From positions 25,293-89,292 of the forward strand of contig JAISOY010000041.1 in the NCBI GenBank assembly GCA_031275285.1: a stretch of 64,000 bases of DNA, written 5' to 3'. Source of the DNA: Bacteroidales bacterium (GTDB lineage: Bacteria; Bacteroidota; Bacteroidia; Bacteroidales; UBA4181). The notes beneath the pieces are model-generated. The model saw only the letters and a program-made list of their open reading frames with translations. It was not told the origin of the DNA and searched no databases. This document shows positions 1 through 9,582 of the stretch, piece after piece. How positions within the stretch are numbered: position 1 is the first letter of the stretch; every line of letters starts with the position of its first letter. A program made the translations under genes and the position numbers.

Positions 1-621
1 GTTATCATATTCAAACTTAATTGTAGAAGTACTTTCTATCAGTAATAATTTACCTTCATTGTCAAGAGTTAGCGTTTCAGATCCATAGTTAATGGTATTT
101 CCATTTCTTTTTGTGATTTTCGTTGAAAATGAACTTATATCTTCAATCATTTCTCCCGAATCATTATATATTAATGATCTCGAGAATGGGGTGCCATTTA
201 ATTTGAACTCCCATCCATACTCTATAATGAGATCAAAGTTATATGAATAATAATAGAAGAATAGGTCTGTTTCATAACTCGCTAAAAGTGGTGGTTGGAT
301 GTTGAATGATTGTTCGACAGGTGTAGCCGGATTATATGATTTATTTCCCGGCTGAAAGGCTGTAATAGTGATACTTCCCGGTAGATGCATATTGATTATG
401 TTTCCTGATATTGAAGCAATAGAAGGATCGCTGCTTTCAAAGAGTACGGATAATCCGGAAGAAGACCAGGCCTGTAATTTAAAAGAATTCTCTACTAATT
501 TTTTATTGGAAATGGGACCAAAAGTAATTACCTGATCTGTTCTGCTTGTATCGTCCCTGTCTTTATCTTTGCATGAAAAGAAAACAATGCAAAAGAAAAG
601 AAACATATTTATATACTTCAT
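1..621 (-). CDS. Partial lipoprotein with bacterial Ig-like domain (C-terminus beyond window)
   Basis: An open frame runs on the minus strand from an ATG at 621 to the window edge without a stop, so about 207 N-terminal residues are seen. It begins with a short signal peptide ending in a lipobox (FFSC, Cys17), followed by a charged KDKDRDD linker, as expected for an outer-membrane or surface lipoprotein. Residues of about 30-110 begin DQVITFGPI and contain SSDPSIASISG and GSITITAFQPGN, the signature of the Ig-like repeats common in secreted Bacteroidetes proteins. The rest is not recognised. Function is unknown; binding or adhesion is only a guess. The protein is truncated by the window, not by mutation. 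Confidence 0.7.
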   Translation of the reverse strand, partial: MKYINMFLFFCIVFFSCKDKDRDDTSRTDQVITFGPISNKKLVENSFKLQAWSSSGLSVLFESSDPSIASISGNIINMHLPGSITITAFQPGNKSYNPATPVEQSFNIQPPLLASYETDLFFYYYSYNFDLIIEYGWEFKLNGTPFSRSLIYNDSGEMIEDISSFSTKITKRNGNTINYGSETLTLDNEGKLLLIESTSTIKFEYDN

Positions 622-950
622 CGCAATTTTTTTTTAGAATTACGCATTCTTTAGTAGAAAAGTTTCAAAATAATATAATTAAAATCTTGTGTATATAAGA
701 GATAACATTCACTTGAAACAAATAAAGCTAAACAAAAACTTTAGAACATTTGTTTAGGGAAAGATGTATCACAAACCTTTACTCCACCTCCCGGTTGATA
801 CTGGGCTTCTCTTTCAAGCAAATTGTCTGATAATAATTCCTGTGTTTAATTCACTAAATATGAGTGAAGTGATAACAACGGCAAAGTTAATATTTTTATA
901 GATATATGACAAATAATAGCCCATTATTTTGCTCAGGAACAACAATCAGA
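622..950. other. Gene-free AT-rich interval
   Basis: This 329-base stretch lies upstream of the partial lipoprotein gene and downstream of the YhhN gene, both on the minus strand. I see no start-to-stop frame with convincing coding character, no RNA gene and no strong terminator. A 30-odd-codon open stretch on the minus strand (about 768-865) lacks a start codon. The interval presumably holds the promoter of the lipoprotein gene. Confidence 0.4.
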
Positions 951-1607
951 TCAGGTATTTTCGTCTAGGCTTTCATTGTTTTTTCTCATCATGGCGGCTG
1001 TGATAAAAATATGTGATGCATAAAAAGTAGGCATCATCAAAAAATAGAGTGTATCATTTCTCACAAATTCGTGTAATGCAATGAGTGTATCAGAAAAGAC
1101 AAGGCTGAGTATTCCTATGAAAAAAAGCCATCTGGATGTAGGGGATAAGGACAATTCCAGCGAAGCAGCTAAGGTACAGCAGGATATTATTAAATAAAGT
1201 AATACGGATATCAGTAATAAATCATCGGAGATGGCCGGCTTTAATTTCAGCATGAAGAAAATACCGTAACCGACCAATGATAAAGCAAGCAAGAGAATAT
1301 TGACCCTGCCATTCCTGATGCAAAAAGATAAATATCCAATATGTGCTAAAAAGTAAAGTCCGATCCCATAAATAAACCGATCCGGGAAATTCGCCCTATG
1401 TCCTAACATCCAGTCTCCGGCAATGGAAATCAGAAAAGAAAGGGCAATTAACCATGCAGAGGTTTTTACTTCTTCTTCCGGAAATACCAATACGATGATG
1501 ATACAAGAAAGAGATAATATCAAATGAAAGGCATATCCAAACCCGAGTACAGCGAGACATGCCGCTGTTATAGGGATGAGAAGTAACAGAAAAAGATAGT
1601 TTTTCAT
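951..1607 (-). CDS. YhhN family membrane protein (lysoplasmalogenase-like)
   Basis: This 218-residue, strongly hydrophobic protein has about seven to eight membrane segments. It carries the family-typical stretches SIAGDWML (about residues 61-68) and YFLAHIGYLSF (about 85-95), which match the YhhN/TMEM86 family. Characterised members hydrolyse the vinyl-ether bond of lysoplasmalogens in the membrane; bacterial roles are mostly unproven, so the enzymatic label is by family only. The length fits the family (about 210-230 residues). It is a single gene on the minus strand, separated from rsmD by about 135 bases of AT-rich DNA. Confidence 0.8.
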   Translation of the reverse strand: MKNYLFLLLLIPITAACLAVLGFGYAFHLILSLSCIIIVLVFPEEEVKTSAWLIALSFLISIAGDWMLGHRANFPDRFIYGIGLYFLAHIGYLSFCIRNGRVNILLLALSLVGYGIFFMLKLKPAISDDLLLISVLLYLIISCCTLAASLELSLSPTSRWLFFIGILSLVFSDTLIALHEFVRNDTLYFLMMPTFYASHIFITAAMMRKNNESLDENT

Positions 1608-1742
1608 GGTTATTCGTATTTGTTATCTATAAGAAAGAGCAAGTTAATATTTTTTTTTAAGCAGACAATTTTAAAAGGCACCTGGTTGTGTTTCTTCCTA
1701 AGAAAACAATTTGTAAAGGCCGATATTAATTAAAACCTGATT

Positions 1743-2273
1743 TTAACGAAAAAAGCTGAAATGTACATTCCCATAATTCCGGTGATCGATTAAGTTAGGA
1801 TGAGATGAAAAATCCGTACGTCTGGAATGTTCGAGAATCAATATTCCTTCTGGGTTTAGTATATTTTTATTTAATATCAAATCCGGTATTTCAATGATCT
1901 TTTCCATGTCATAAGGGGGGTCGGCAAATATGATATCATATTGCTCCTTGCATATATTCAAAAAATGAAACACATCATCCCGTACCACCCGTATTTGTTG
2001 CAATCCTATTTTTTTTATAACACTACGGATAAATGAAACATGCTGTGGGTCTATTTCTATTGAATGGATATTTCTTGCATCACGCGATGCAAATTCATAA
2101 CTAATACTTCCAGTGCCGGCAAATAGATCCAACACATCTAAATTCTCAAAATCATACCTGTTGGAAAGAATATTGAACAAACCTTCCTTTGCAAAATCGG
2201 TAGTTGGCCGAAGCGTTAACCTGTTATCCGAAGGTATTTGCTTCCCCCGGTATTGACCACCTATGATGCGCAC
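1743..2273 (-). CDS. rsmD: 16S rRNA (guanine(966)-N(2))-methyltransferase RsmD
   Basis: The protein is a SAM-dependent methyltransferase that methylates G966 of 16S rRNA in the small subunit. The 176-residue length is normal. It starts MRIIGGQYRGK, has the SAM-binding loop DLFAGTGS (residues 49-56), and the catalytic N-methylase motif DPPY (118-121). It is the last gene of a minus-strand run: its start overlaps the end of the DUF3822 gene by 13 bases, so translation is probably coupled. The pairing of rsmD with a DUF3822 gene is a recurrent arrangement in Bacteroidetes. Confidence 0.95.
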   Translation of the reverse strand: MRIIGGQYRGKQIPSDNRLTLRPTTDFAKEGLFNILSNRYDFENLDVLDLFAGTGSISYEFASRDARNIHSIEIDPQHVSFIRSVIKKIGLQQIRVVRDDVFHFLNICKEQYDIIFADPPYDMEKIIEIPDLILNKNILNPEGILILEHSRRTDFSSHPNLIDHRNYGNVHFSFFR

Positions 2274-3130
2274 CCGTATAAGTTAAACAGGTTTATAAAT
2301 CTTTTTCTCATCGATTCTATAAGATAATGGCTGTAAGTTATTGTACTAAAAGGCTCACATTCATTTATCCGTAATACATACTTCCGGATCATTTCAACAT
2401 AAAGCGGGCTCTCTTTCAATTCTCCGGCATAGGAAACACTAGTCGAAGATAGCGACATCTTATGAAGACTCAATACTCCTGCGAGAAAATAAATGGAATC
2501 TGCAGGAGTATTGACTTCAAATGTGTTGTATAGTAACAGTTGTTTGTTTTTTATAAGAAGAATATCCATATAACCACCATAAAAATGTAAGGTAATTGGT
2601 GAAGCTGGTTGTGGATGGAGCATCATCCATTCAATAAAAGGTGAAGCATGATGGAACCATTTAAGCTTTGGATGGTATTCTTCCAGTAATATTTTTATTT
2701 CAAGCGGAACAGAAAAGACATTATATAATTGTGCCCCGGATACAAAGTTATGCATTACCTGTTCATTCTTCTTTACTCCATGGTTGAAGGATAAGTATTC
2801 TTCAGCATCCGATGAATCGAAAAAACGCTCTGGAACTAAAGTAGAACGCGATGATACTTCAAGACACCAACAACTTTTATATGACGCTTGTAATAATTCA
2901 TCTGTTTCAAAAATTTTTTTGCAAGAATCAATAAGGGTATTTAATCCTGCAAACTGATAATGCCGCAATACAATGTATTTGCTGATTACCGTGTTAAATA
3001 TGCAAAATGATAACCCCTTCTCTGCAATTTGGATGGATAAATGATAACTCTCTGATTGGGAAATATCAAAAATTTCATCAATCAGGTCTATATCTGCTTT
3101 TATCTCCGAATTATTCCCAGTTTCCGGCAT
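2261..3130 (-). CDS. DUF3822 family protein
   Basis: This 289-residue protein belongs, by its sequence and by its position directly upstream of rsmD, to the Bacteroidetes family DUF3822. No catalytic motif, signal peptide or membrane segment is visible. Function is unknown; family members are found beside rsmD, which hints at a cytoplasmic role but proves nothing. It overlaps rsmD by 13 bases at its 3' end and the upstream 198-residue gene by 20 bases at its 5' end, so the three genes almost certainly share one transcript and are translationally coupled. Confidence 0.8.
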   Translation of the reverse strand: MPETGNNSEIKADIDLIDEIFDISQSESYHLSIQIAEKGLSFCIFNTVISKYIVLRHYQFAGLNTLIDSCKKIFETDELLQASYKSCWCLEVSSRSTLVPERFFDSSDAEEYLSFNHGVKKNEQVMHNFVSGAQLYNVFSVPLEIKILLEEYHPKLKWFHHASPFIEWMMLHPQPASPITLHFYGGYMDILLIKNKQLLLYNTFEVNTPADSIYFLAGVLSLHKMSLSSTSVSYAGELKESPLYVEMIRKYVLRINECEPFSTITYSHYLIESMRKRFINLFNLYGCAS

Positions 3131-3707
3131 TATTGGTGGTTTCTTCCAAAGAACCGACTTTTAAACCTGCATATTTAACTGTCTTCTCTCTTTCCTTATT
3201 GAAGTTAACCGTTAGTTGAGGATCCATGCCATGCAGCAATACATCATTGGAAACTTTAGCCTCAAATACGTTTACTTTCACCTTTCCGGCAATCAATGTT
3301 ATAGTATCCATTTCAAATTCAACGCCGTCTGTATATGGTACGTAACGGATCGAATCAACAGGATACCCTTTTTTAAATAATGAATCCAAAACACTAACAA
3401 GGATGGTATCCCGAACAAGACCTACAGAAACAGCCGCAGAATCATCTTCGTCACCGATTTGTTTTACCACTTTAAATTTTCCTGTTTTCAGAAAATTAAT
3501 CAATGAATCAAATTCGGAAGTATACACTTTATTTTCCGATCTATATGCTACCTGAGCTGTACGGATATCTTTCAAACGCTCGATGGTAGCGGCATAACGT
3601 TGGTTCTTTTCAGCATTGAACCGGAGCGGTTCCTGTATGCTTTCATAAACGAAATACCCCACTACAATTATTGCAATGGCTAGGATTACTTGAATAACTG
3701 TTTTCAT
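3111..3707 (-). CDS. Conserved hypothetical single-pass membrane protein
   Basis: The 198-residue protein has one N-terminal membrane segment (about residues 4-22) followed by a helical RYAATIERLKDIRTAQ stretch, then a probable beta-rich extracytoplasmic domain. The layout resembles a pseudopilin-like anchor, but no prepilin cleavage site is visible. I do not recognise a named family. It is the first gene of the run leading to DUF3822 and rsmD, with a 20-base overlap. A minus-strand TATTTTTG box (3762-3755) lies about 48 bases upstream of the start and is a candidate -7 element for the whole operon. Confidence 0.7.
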   Translation of the reverse strand: MKTVIQVILAIAIIVVGYFVYESIQEPLRFNAEKNQRYAATIERLKDIRTAQVAYRSENKVYTSEFDSLINFLKTGKFKVVKQIGDEDDSAAVSVGLVRDTILVSVLDSLFKKGYPVDSIRYVPYTDGVEFEMDTITLIAGKVKVNVFEAKVSNDVLLHGMDPQLTVNFNKEREKTVKYAGLKVGSLEETTNNAGNWE

Positions 3708-3810
3708 TATTATTAATTTTTCTTTAATGTTTTTGGTTTGTTCGCTTTTATTGGCAAAAATATGAAAAAAAGTTAAAAAGAAATGATATCTTAGTAATTT
3801 ATTATTTTTT

Positions 3811-5229
3811 ATGCTGAAAAATCATCTTAAAGATATTTTTTTCCATCACCTGAATTTTGAACCTACTGAAGGACAGAGAAATGTGATTGATGTTTTATCT
3901 GAGATGATGGTAACGCCGGATAATCAACGGATTTCGCTCATTAAGGGGTATGCAGGAACCGGTAAAACTTCTGTGGTTTCAGCATTTGTCAAAACGTTGA
4001 ATGATTTTAAAATACGATCCGTATTGATGGCTCCTACAGGTAGGGCTGCTAAAGTGTTAAGTGCATATTCAGAAAAAGAAGCTTTTACCATTCATAAAAA
4101 AATATACCGTCAAAAAAAATCAACAGATATATTCAGTTCTTTTCACCTTGATTACAACCCGGATCATCATACATTTTTTATTGTTGACGAAGCTTCCATG
4201 ATTTCAAGGTATAGTACTGACCAAAATCTGTTTGGAAGTGGAAATCTTCTGGACGATCTGATACGGTTTGTATACAACGATCATCACTGCCAGCTGGTTT
4301 TAATCGGGGATACGGCTCAATTGCCTCCTGTAGGCCAGGAGGAAAGTCCGGCTTTGGATAAACATCTTCTGGAATCTTATGGTTTGAAAGTTTCCGAATG
4401 TTTGCTGACCGAAGTGGTGCGGCAATCACGGGAATCCGGAATCCTATGTAATGCGACTATTGTACGTCAGATGATTTCCGGAAAACAGTCCGCTTTTCCG
4501 GTATTCCGGATGAATTTTCCCGATGTTCAACGTATTTCCGGAGAGGATTTAATCGAAACCATATCCGATGCTTATGAAAAGTATGGAATTGAAGAGACTG
4601 CCATTATTTGCCGGTCGAACAAACAAGCCAACCGGTATAATCAGGGAATACGCAATCGTGTTTTATACCGGGAAGAAGAGCTCACTCCCGGCGATCTGCT
4701 GATGGTGGTACGGAACAACTATTTTTGGATACAGGATTCGGAAGATATCAGTTTTATTGCCAATGGCGACATTGTTAAGGTAGTTCGCATCATCAGGTAT
4801 TTTGAACGATATGATTTCCGGTTTGCTGAAGTAGAACTGTCATTGCCCGATTACAATGACCGGGAATTTACAGCCATGATTATGCTGGACGTCTTATCTA
4901 GCGAAGTTGCATCCATTACTGCCGAACAAACACAAAAATTGTTTTACTCGGTAGCGGAAGACTATTCCCACATCCCGACAAAGAAGAAACGTTATGAAAA
5001 AATACGGGAAGATGCTTTCTTCAATGCTTTGCAGGTTAAGTATGCTTATGCAGTTACCTGTCACAAAGCACAGGGAGGACAATGGCAATATACCTTTCTT
5101 GACCAGGGCTGGGTCAAAAACGAATCTCCGGATATCGAATACTTAAGATGGCTATATACAGCTATCACGCGAGCCTCCGGAAAATTGTACCTGGTCAATT
5201 TTCCGGATAAGTTTTTTAACGGGCTCTAA
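3811..5229 (+). CDS. RecD/Pif1-like ATP-dependent DNA helicase
   Basis: This 472-residue protein is a superfamily 1 helicase of the RecD-like group. Visible motifs are a Q-motif-like TEGQRNVID (19-27), Walker A GYAGTGKTS (46-54), Walker B IVDEAS (124-129), motif III LIGDTAQLPPVG (164-175), LTEVVRQ (199-205), and the C-terminal VTCHKAQGGQW and LYTAITRA motifs of the UvrD-C2-like domain. It lacks the long N-terminal extension of RecD2, and is a short stand-alone helicase of a kind common in Bacteroides. A role in DNA repair or recombination is inferred from the family. It converges on the AsmA gene with a 4-base gap. Confidence 0.85.
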   Translation: MLKNHLKDIFFHHLNFEPTEGQRNVIDVLSEMMVTPDNQRISLIKGYAGTGKTSVVSAFVKTLNDFKIRSVLMAPTGRAAKVLSAYSEKEAFTIHKKIYRQKKSTDIFSSFHLDYNPDHHTFFIVDEASMISRYSTDQNLFGSGNLLDDLIRFVYNDHHCQLVLIGDTAQLPPVGQEESPALDKHLLESYGLKVSECLLTEVVRQSRESGILCNATIVRQMISGKQSAFPVFRMNFPDVQRISGEDLIETISDAYEKYGIEETAIICRSNKQANRYNQGIRNRVLYREEELTPGDLLMVVRNNYFWIQDSEDISFIANGDIVKVVRIIRYFERYDFRFAEVELSLPDYNDREFTAMIMLDVLSSEVASITAEQTQKLFYSVAEDYSHIPTKKKRYEKIREDAFFNALQVKYAYAVTCHKAQGGQWQYTFLDQGWVKNESPDIEYLRWLYTAITRASGKLYLVNFPDKFFNGL

Positions 5230-5233
5230 GTGA

Positions 5234-7987
5234 TTATTTGTTTTTTATTTCATCCGCTGTCTTATTAGCAGCGTCAAGAATATTCTGTATCTGTTTCTCC
5301 GTTTCCTGTTCTATTTTTTTTGCATTGGATTCACCCTCTTTGCGAAGCTTGTCGGCAGCTACTTTTACTAAACGTTTTTCGACTGTTGATTTTGATTCAG
5401 CCTCTTTCTCCAGTTTATCTGCGGCAGCATTGGCCTCAGAACGTGTTTTATCAGCCAGCTGTTTGGCTGCGCTACGCAGTTTTTCTGCCTGGTTTTGTGC
5501 ATCAGCCAATAACTTGTCTACCTGCGCATTCACTTCAGCTTTTGCCTGTTCCTTTGCTTCTTCTACTTTTTGTGTAACGGTTTCCGTTACAGCCTTGGTA
5601 ATATCTCCTACCATATCGGCCATGCTCAGTTTTATTTCCGGTTTGGTAACAGTACCGCGGATACTTCCTGTAAGAGACAATTCTTTAATATTAGACCCTC
5701 CGGGGATAGATTTCAGGATGTCAGTAGCACCAACAGCTGCGACCGGAACTGAAGCCTTCAGATTGTAATTTAAAGTCATATCAAGTCCTTGATCTCCGGA
5801 TAAATTGAGATTTACCTGATCGATCTTAAATTGCATTGGCTCGATCATGATCCTTCCATCCTTGACTTCAAATTTAATATTCAGATCTCCAGGTGATAAT
5901 GTCCGTAGTTTCTCGTTTTTCAACACGTCCGCCAGGGTTCCCATCAGCTTTGAGTTCCGGATTTCAATATTATGAGTATTCAACTGTCCTTTCGACTGTA
6001 CAGTATTCAATACCGGACTCATATGTTCATCAAGGATCGTATGGAGATTCAATAATGCAGATACTTTTCCGACATAATCCTGAGGGTCGGGAAAGATTTT
6101 CTGAAGCATTGAAAACGAAGACAGAGTTGAAGTAATATCCAACCGTGAAATATCCAGATGAAAATCTATAAAAGGTTTTTTTATCTCCTGGGTGTTGTAT
6201 TCTCCATTCAACACAACACTTCCTTCCAGAAGGTTCATCCCTAATTTTTCCATCCTGACTTTTCCATCTTTCACGAATAAGTTACCTACAGTACTACTGA
6301 TGTCCAATTTATCAAAATAGATATGATTAATTTTTGCATTAATCGTAAAGTCGATATTTTTAGGAACTTCAATGATAGATAACGGAACAGTATCCGTCTC
6401 GGTGGTTGTCTCTGTTTCTTCCCCTGACATGAACTCATTCAGGTCGATAACATTCGAAGAAAGGGATAAGTTCCCCCGGATTGTTGAACCTTTGAAAACA
6501 TATGGGATAAAATTTTCAAGCGAGCCTTTCAATGAAACATCAGTCCGTCCGACAACAGCATCAAGATTGACCAGGTGAACGACTTTAGGTGTAAAATCAA
6601 GATGGGTGCTCGAGATTTTGACTCCTTGAGGGAAATCCGGACTGGTAAAACTGAATCCGGTTAATTTCAACATTCCTTTGGCATCAAAATCTTCATATTG
6701 TTGTTTCTCAAGTGTAGACATACGTCCTGCCAGGATTAGATCACATTCCAATATGCCATTTAATTTCATGTCATCAAGCGGGATAATGCTTGAAATGGAA
6801 TTGAAATCAATTATTCCCTTGAACTCTCCGGCTACCTGCAAATCACTTTCAGGTGTTTTTACATGCAATTCCAAATCGAAAGGATTTTTTGCCATTTCAA
6901 AATGAAATTTGTTAACATCCAATGTGGTATTGTCAAATTTTACACCATCATAAAATAATTTCAAAGCAATATTGATTTTTTCAACGGATTGAGGGAGATC
7001 CGGATATTTGAACATGGCATCGTCCACATTCAGGGTCAGCCCTACATTCGGCATTTGCTTATCATTATAGGTTCCTTTTGCATAACCTTCAAGTGTGAGG
7101 TTTCCTTTGGTTTGTATCGATTCGAAATCCTTCATGTATACAGCCGGAATCAACGATAATAAGCTTTTGAAATCGGTACGTTCAGTGGCGAATGTAATAT
7201 CAGTAATAATATCATCACCTGGCATTTTTACCGTACCATCAAATTTCAGGATAATATCGTTGAGTTTAAATTGATTATGGTTGAAGGTAAAAGCCATGTT
7301 TTTTAAATCGGCAGCAATGTCGGAAACGAAATTGATACGGGCATCCCTTACCATCCGTATATTATTCATCCAGAAATCAAGCGTTTTGATATCCAGCTGC
7401 ATGGATAGTGTGGTGTTTTCCATTGACATATCCCCTTTCAAAAGGAAATCAAGATTTTTAACAGCAGCCGCCATTTTACTGGAATCATCACGATAAACGA
7501 TCTGGGCATTCCGTATTTCAAATTTCTTGAGTGATATCTGAATATCTGTATCCGAGCTTTCATCTTCTGTTTTTTCTTCAGGCTCGTCACTGGGCTTCAT
7601 CACATCCCAGTTAACCTTTCCGTTTTCCAGAACATGTGCATATACTTTTGCCTGGTCCAGCAACACCGCTTTTATTTCGATATTGTCCATTTTAATTACA
7701 CTCATAATGTCTACCGTGACACTAAATCTTTTTAATGAAGCCAGTGTATCGGCTTCAAATTCTCCGGTTCCTACCACCTGCAGGTCTGATAAAGCGACAT
7801 AGGCATTAGGGAAATTACGGATAAAAGATAATTTAAGATCCGAAAAATCAACTTTAACTGTAAGCATATTGTTCAGCTCTTTTTTAGCAATCTCAATGAG
7901 TTTACCTTTGAACAGAAAAGGAGTGATCAATAATACCAGAAAAAGAACAGCGATAACGATAAAAAAGATTTTAAGAAATTTTTTCAT
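5234..7987 (-). CDS. AsmA family protein with C-terminal coiled-coil tail
   Basis: The 917-residue protein has an N-terminal membrane anchor (about residues 5-27) and a large periplasmic AsmA-type region; the beginning (ELNNMLTVKVDFSDLKLSFIR) and the AsmA-like C-terminal section (about 560-770) fit the family. AsmA proteins are bridge-like periplasmic proteins linked to lipid transport and outer-membrane homeostasis. From about residue 780 to the end the protein is an Ala/Lys/Glu/Gln-rich predicted coiled coil of about 135 residues, an addition to the basic AsmA fold. It is a single gene on the minus strand, between convergent and divergent neighbours. Confidence 0.85.
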   Translation of the reverse strand: MKKFLKIFFIVIAVLFLVLLITPFLFKGKLIEIAKKELNNMLTVKVDFSDLKLSFIRNFPNAYVALSDLQVVGTGEFEADTLASLKRFSVTVDIMSVIKMDNIEIKAVLLDQAKVYAHVLENGKVNWDVMKPSDEPEEKTEDESSDTDIQISLKKFEIRNAQIVYRDDSSKMAAAVKNLDFLLKGDMSMENTTLSMQLDIKTLDFWMNNIRMVRDARINFVSDIAADLKNMAFTFNHNQFKLNDIILKFDGTVKMPGDDIITDITFATERTDFKSLLSLIPAVYMKDFESIQTKGNLTLEGYAKGTYNDKQMPNVGLTLNVDDAMFKYPDLPQSVEKINIALKLFYDGVKFDNTTLDVNKFHFEMAKNPFDLELHVKTPESDLQVAGEFKGIIDFNSISSIIPLDDMKLNGILECDLILAGRMSTLEKQQYEDFDAKGMLKLTGFSFTSPDFPQGVKISSTHLDFTPKVVHLVNLDAVVGRTDVSLKGSLENFIPYVFKGSTIRGNLSLSSNVIDLNEFMSGEETETTTETDTVPLSIIEVPKNIDFTINAKINHIYFDKLDISSTVGNLFVKDGKVRMEKLGMNLLEGSVVLNGEYNTQEIKKPFIDFHLDISRLDITSTLSSFSMLQKIFPDPQDYVGKVSALLNLHTILDEHMSPVLNTVQSKGQLNTHNIEIRNSKLMGTLADVLKNEKLRTLSPGDLNIKFEVKDGRIMIEPMQFKIDQVNLNLSGDQGLDMTLNYNLKASVPVAAVGATDILKSIPGGSNIKELSLTGSIRGTVTKPEIKLSMADMVGDITKAVTETVTQKVEEAKEQAKAEVNAQVDKLLADAQNQAEKLRSAAKQLADKTRSEANAAADKLEKEAESKSTVEKRLVKVAADKLRKEGESNAKKIEQETEKQIQNILDAANKTADEIKNK

Positions 7988-8342
7988 GATAAAGGACTTT
8001 AATATTCAACAAACGGCGTTTCTGTATTTTTTTAAAGAACGGAAAATGAATCGTTTTATTTTTGAAAAGAGATGATAAACTTTCAATATTCATAATAAAT
8101 AAAACAAATTTACTCAAATACTGTTCATAGAAGCAAAAGTAATTATATTATTACTTTCTGCAAATAAATATCAAAACAATCAATCCCTGTTTTTATTGTA
8201 AGGATATTCGTCTTTATTATTTTACAAATATTTTAGGGACAAATCCCGGAAGATGTTTTGTATAACCATAAAACTTTTGAAACTGCTGAAATATTATATA
8301 CTTTTGAACCATATTTGGTCGATCAGTCATGTAAATTAAGGT
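7988..8342. other. Divergent intergenic region (AsmA / porin)
   Basis: The 355 bases separate the divergent AsmA and porin genes and must hold both promoters. The porin promoter is listed separately. On the minus strand, TAAATTTG (about 8115-8108) is a possible -7 box for the AsmA gene, leaving a leader of about 120 bases. No RNA gene or additional coding region is visible. Confidence 0.4.
8276..8306 (+). promoter_or_regulatory. Bacteroidetes-type promoter of the porin gene
   Basis: TTTG at 8276-8279 and TACTTTTG at 8299-8306 are separated by 19 bases. This matches the Bacteroidetes consensus TTTG-N(17-23)-TAnnTTTG exactly. The leader to the ATG at 8343 would be about 30 bases. Confidence 0.7.
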
Positions 8343-9470
8343 ATGAAAAAATTTTTACTCCTGTTGCTCCCGTTATGGGGAATCACACACCTATGGGCAC
8401 AGGATTCGGAGAAAGAAAAAGACACAGAAATCTCATATATTCCGGAAATATATGGTGCGGTGAAGGCGAAATTTGAAACCAGTACCTATAATGGGTATCA
8501 CCGCTTCAATGTGAGAAATTCCAGGATAGGTGTTCGCGGATTGGTAAGTCCATATATGCAATATAGAATACAGATCGACTTCAATAATGAAGGCAAGATA
8601 TCCATATTGGATTCATATGCTTCTTTCCTTTTTGGGAATTTTGATCTGTCGATCGGTCAACAGCAATATAAATTTAGTACGGACCTGGACCGTGGCCCTT
8701 CTTCAAACATGTTTGCTAACCGTTCTTTCCTTTCCAAATATCTTACCAGTTACTTCGGACAAGACCTGGCAGATGGTGTTCCGGTTGATTATGTCGGATC
8801 GATAGGGTCAAGGGATATTGGTGTTTTGTCCCGATACCGCTTTAGTGGTTTTCCGGTACTGCTCGTACTTGGAGTATTCAACGGATCAGGCAGCAACAAT
8901 CCGGAATGGTCTGATCATATCAGTATGGTCTATCGTGTTGAAATAGGCCATAGTAAGGGACTGAAAGGTGCTGTCAGTCATTATAACGGTGCGACACCTG
9001 TTTCAAACCATGTTGTTGAAACAGGAGGAACCTATGCTGTTGAAGAATTCAAACAGAACCTCTGGATGTGGGGAGGCGAACTTCATTATGTAGGTGACGA
9101 TTTCAGGATTGAAGCAGAATATGCCCAACGCAGGCTTAAAGATGAGGAACTTCATATTCTGACAGCTGCTCATGTACATGGTTATTATCAGTTTCATATA
9201 CAGAATTCTGCAATAGATTATATTGCCCCTATTGCCCGCTGGGATATAGGTGACGGTATTGAATTTATCAATCAGAACAGCAATGCCATTGAGAGAGTAT
9301 CGACACAGAGAGCAACCATAGGGGTTAATCTGGGGTTCATACAAAGATTGGTCGGATCGGAGTTACGGTTCAATTATGAAAAATATTTTTTCAGGCATAC
9401 TCCATCTGATCATGGTAAGAATTTGCTTTTTCAGGACAAATTCACCGTTGAGATTGTCGCTACTTTTTGA
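8343..9470 (+). CDS. Phosphate-selective porin O/P family outer-membrane protein
   Basis: The 375-residue protein has a signal peptide (residues 1-20, ending LWAQ) and a mature part of alternating amphipathic strands ending in an aromatic residue (VATF), as expected for an outer-membrane barrel. RNSRIGVRGLVSPYMQYRIQIDF and the LSIGQQQYKFS stretch are typical of the OprO/OprP group. By family it would form an anion or phosphate channel, although many Bacteroidetes members have unknown substrates. It stands alone, with its own promoter and a terminator-like hairpin downstream. Confidence 0.85.
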   Translation: MKKFLLLLLPLWGITHLWAQDSEKEKDTEISYIPEIYGAVKAKFETSTYNGYHRFNVRNSRIGVRGLVSPYMQYRIQIDFNNEGKISILDSYASFLFGNFDLSIGQQQYKFSTDLDRGPSSNMFANRSFLSKYLTSYFGQDLADGVPVDYVGSIGSRDIGVLSRYRFSGFPVLLVLGVFNGSGSNNPEWSDHISMVYRVEIGHSKGLKGAVSHYNGATPVSNHVVETGGTYAVEEFKQNLWMWGGELHYVGDDFRIEAEYAQRRLKDEELHILTAAHVHGYYQFHIQNSAIDYIAPIARWDIGDGIEFINQNSNAIERVSTQRATIGVNLGFIQRLVGSELRFNYEKYFFRHTPSDHGKNLLFQDKFTVEIVATF

Positions 9471-9504
9471 TCCGGTCTTATTAACAATTTTCAAACGATC
9501 GATC

Positions 9505-9535
9505 TTTCCATCTGATGTTCTGGTTCAGATGGAAA
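9505..9535 (+). terminator. Terminator-like hairpin after the porin gene
   Basis: An 11-base perfect inverted repeat (9505-9515 with 9525-9535, 9-base loop) lies 34 bases after the porin stop. The arms are T-rich on one side and A-rich on the other. It could serve the convergent DoxX gene on the other strand too. Confidence 0.55.
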
Positions 9536-9582
9536 ATATCAGTTTTCAATCAATAGATCAGCCGTGAGACGATATCTATCCT

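Noticed and set aside
768..865. A possible small peptide on the minus strand ending EAQYQPGGGVKVCDTSFPKQMF
   Set aside because: It has an in-frame stop just upstream and no start codon; too short to support as a gene or pseudogene.
5238..5768. A 176-codon open frame on the plus strand at the 3' end of the AsmA gene
   Set aside because: It is antisense to the Ala/Lys-rich coiled-coil code, which gives a Ser/Ala/Phe-rich shadow.
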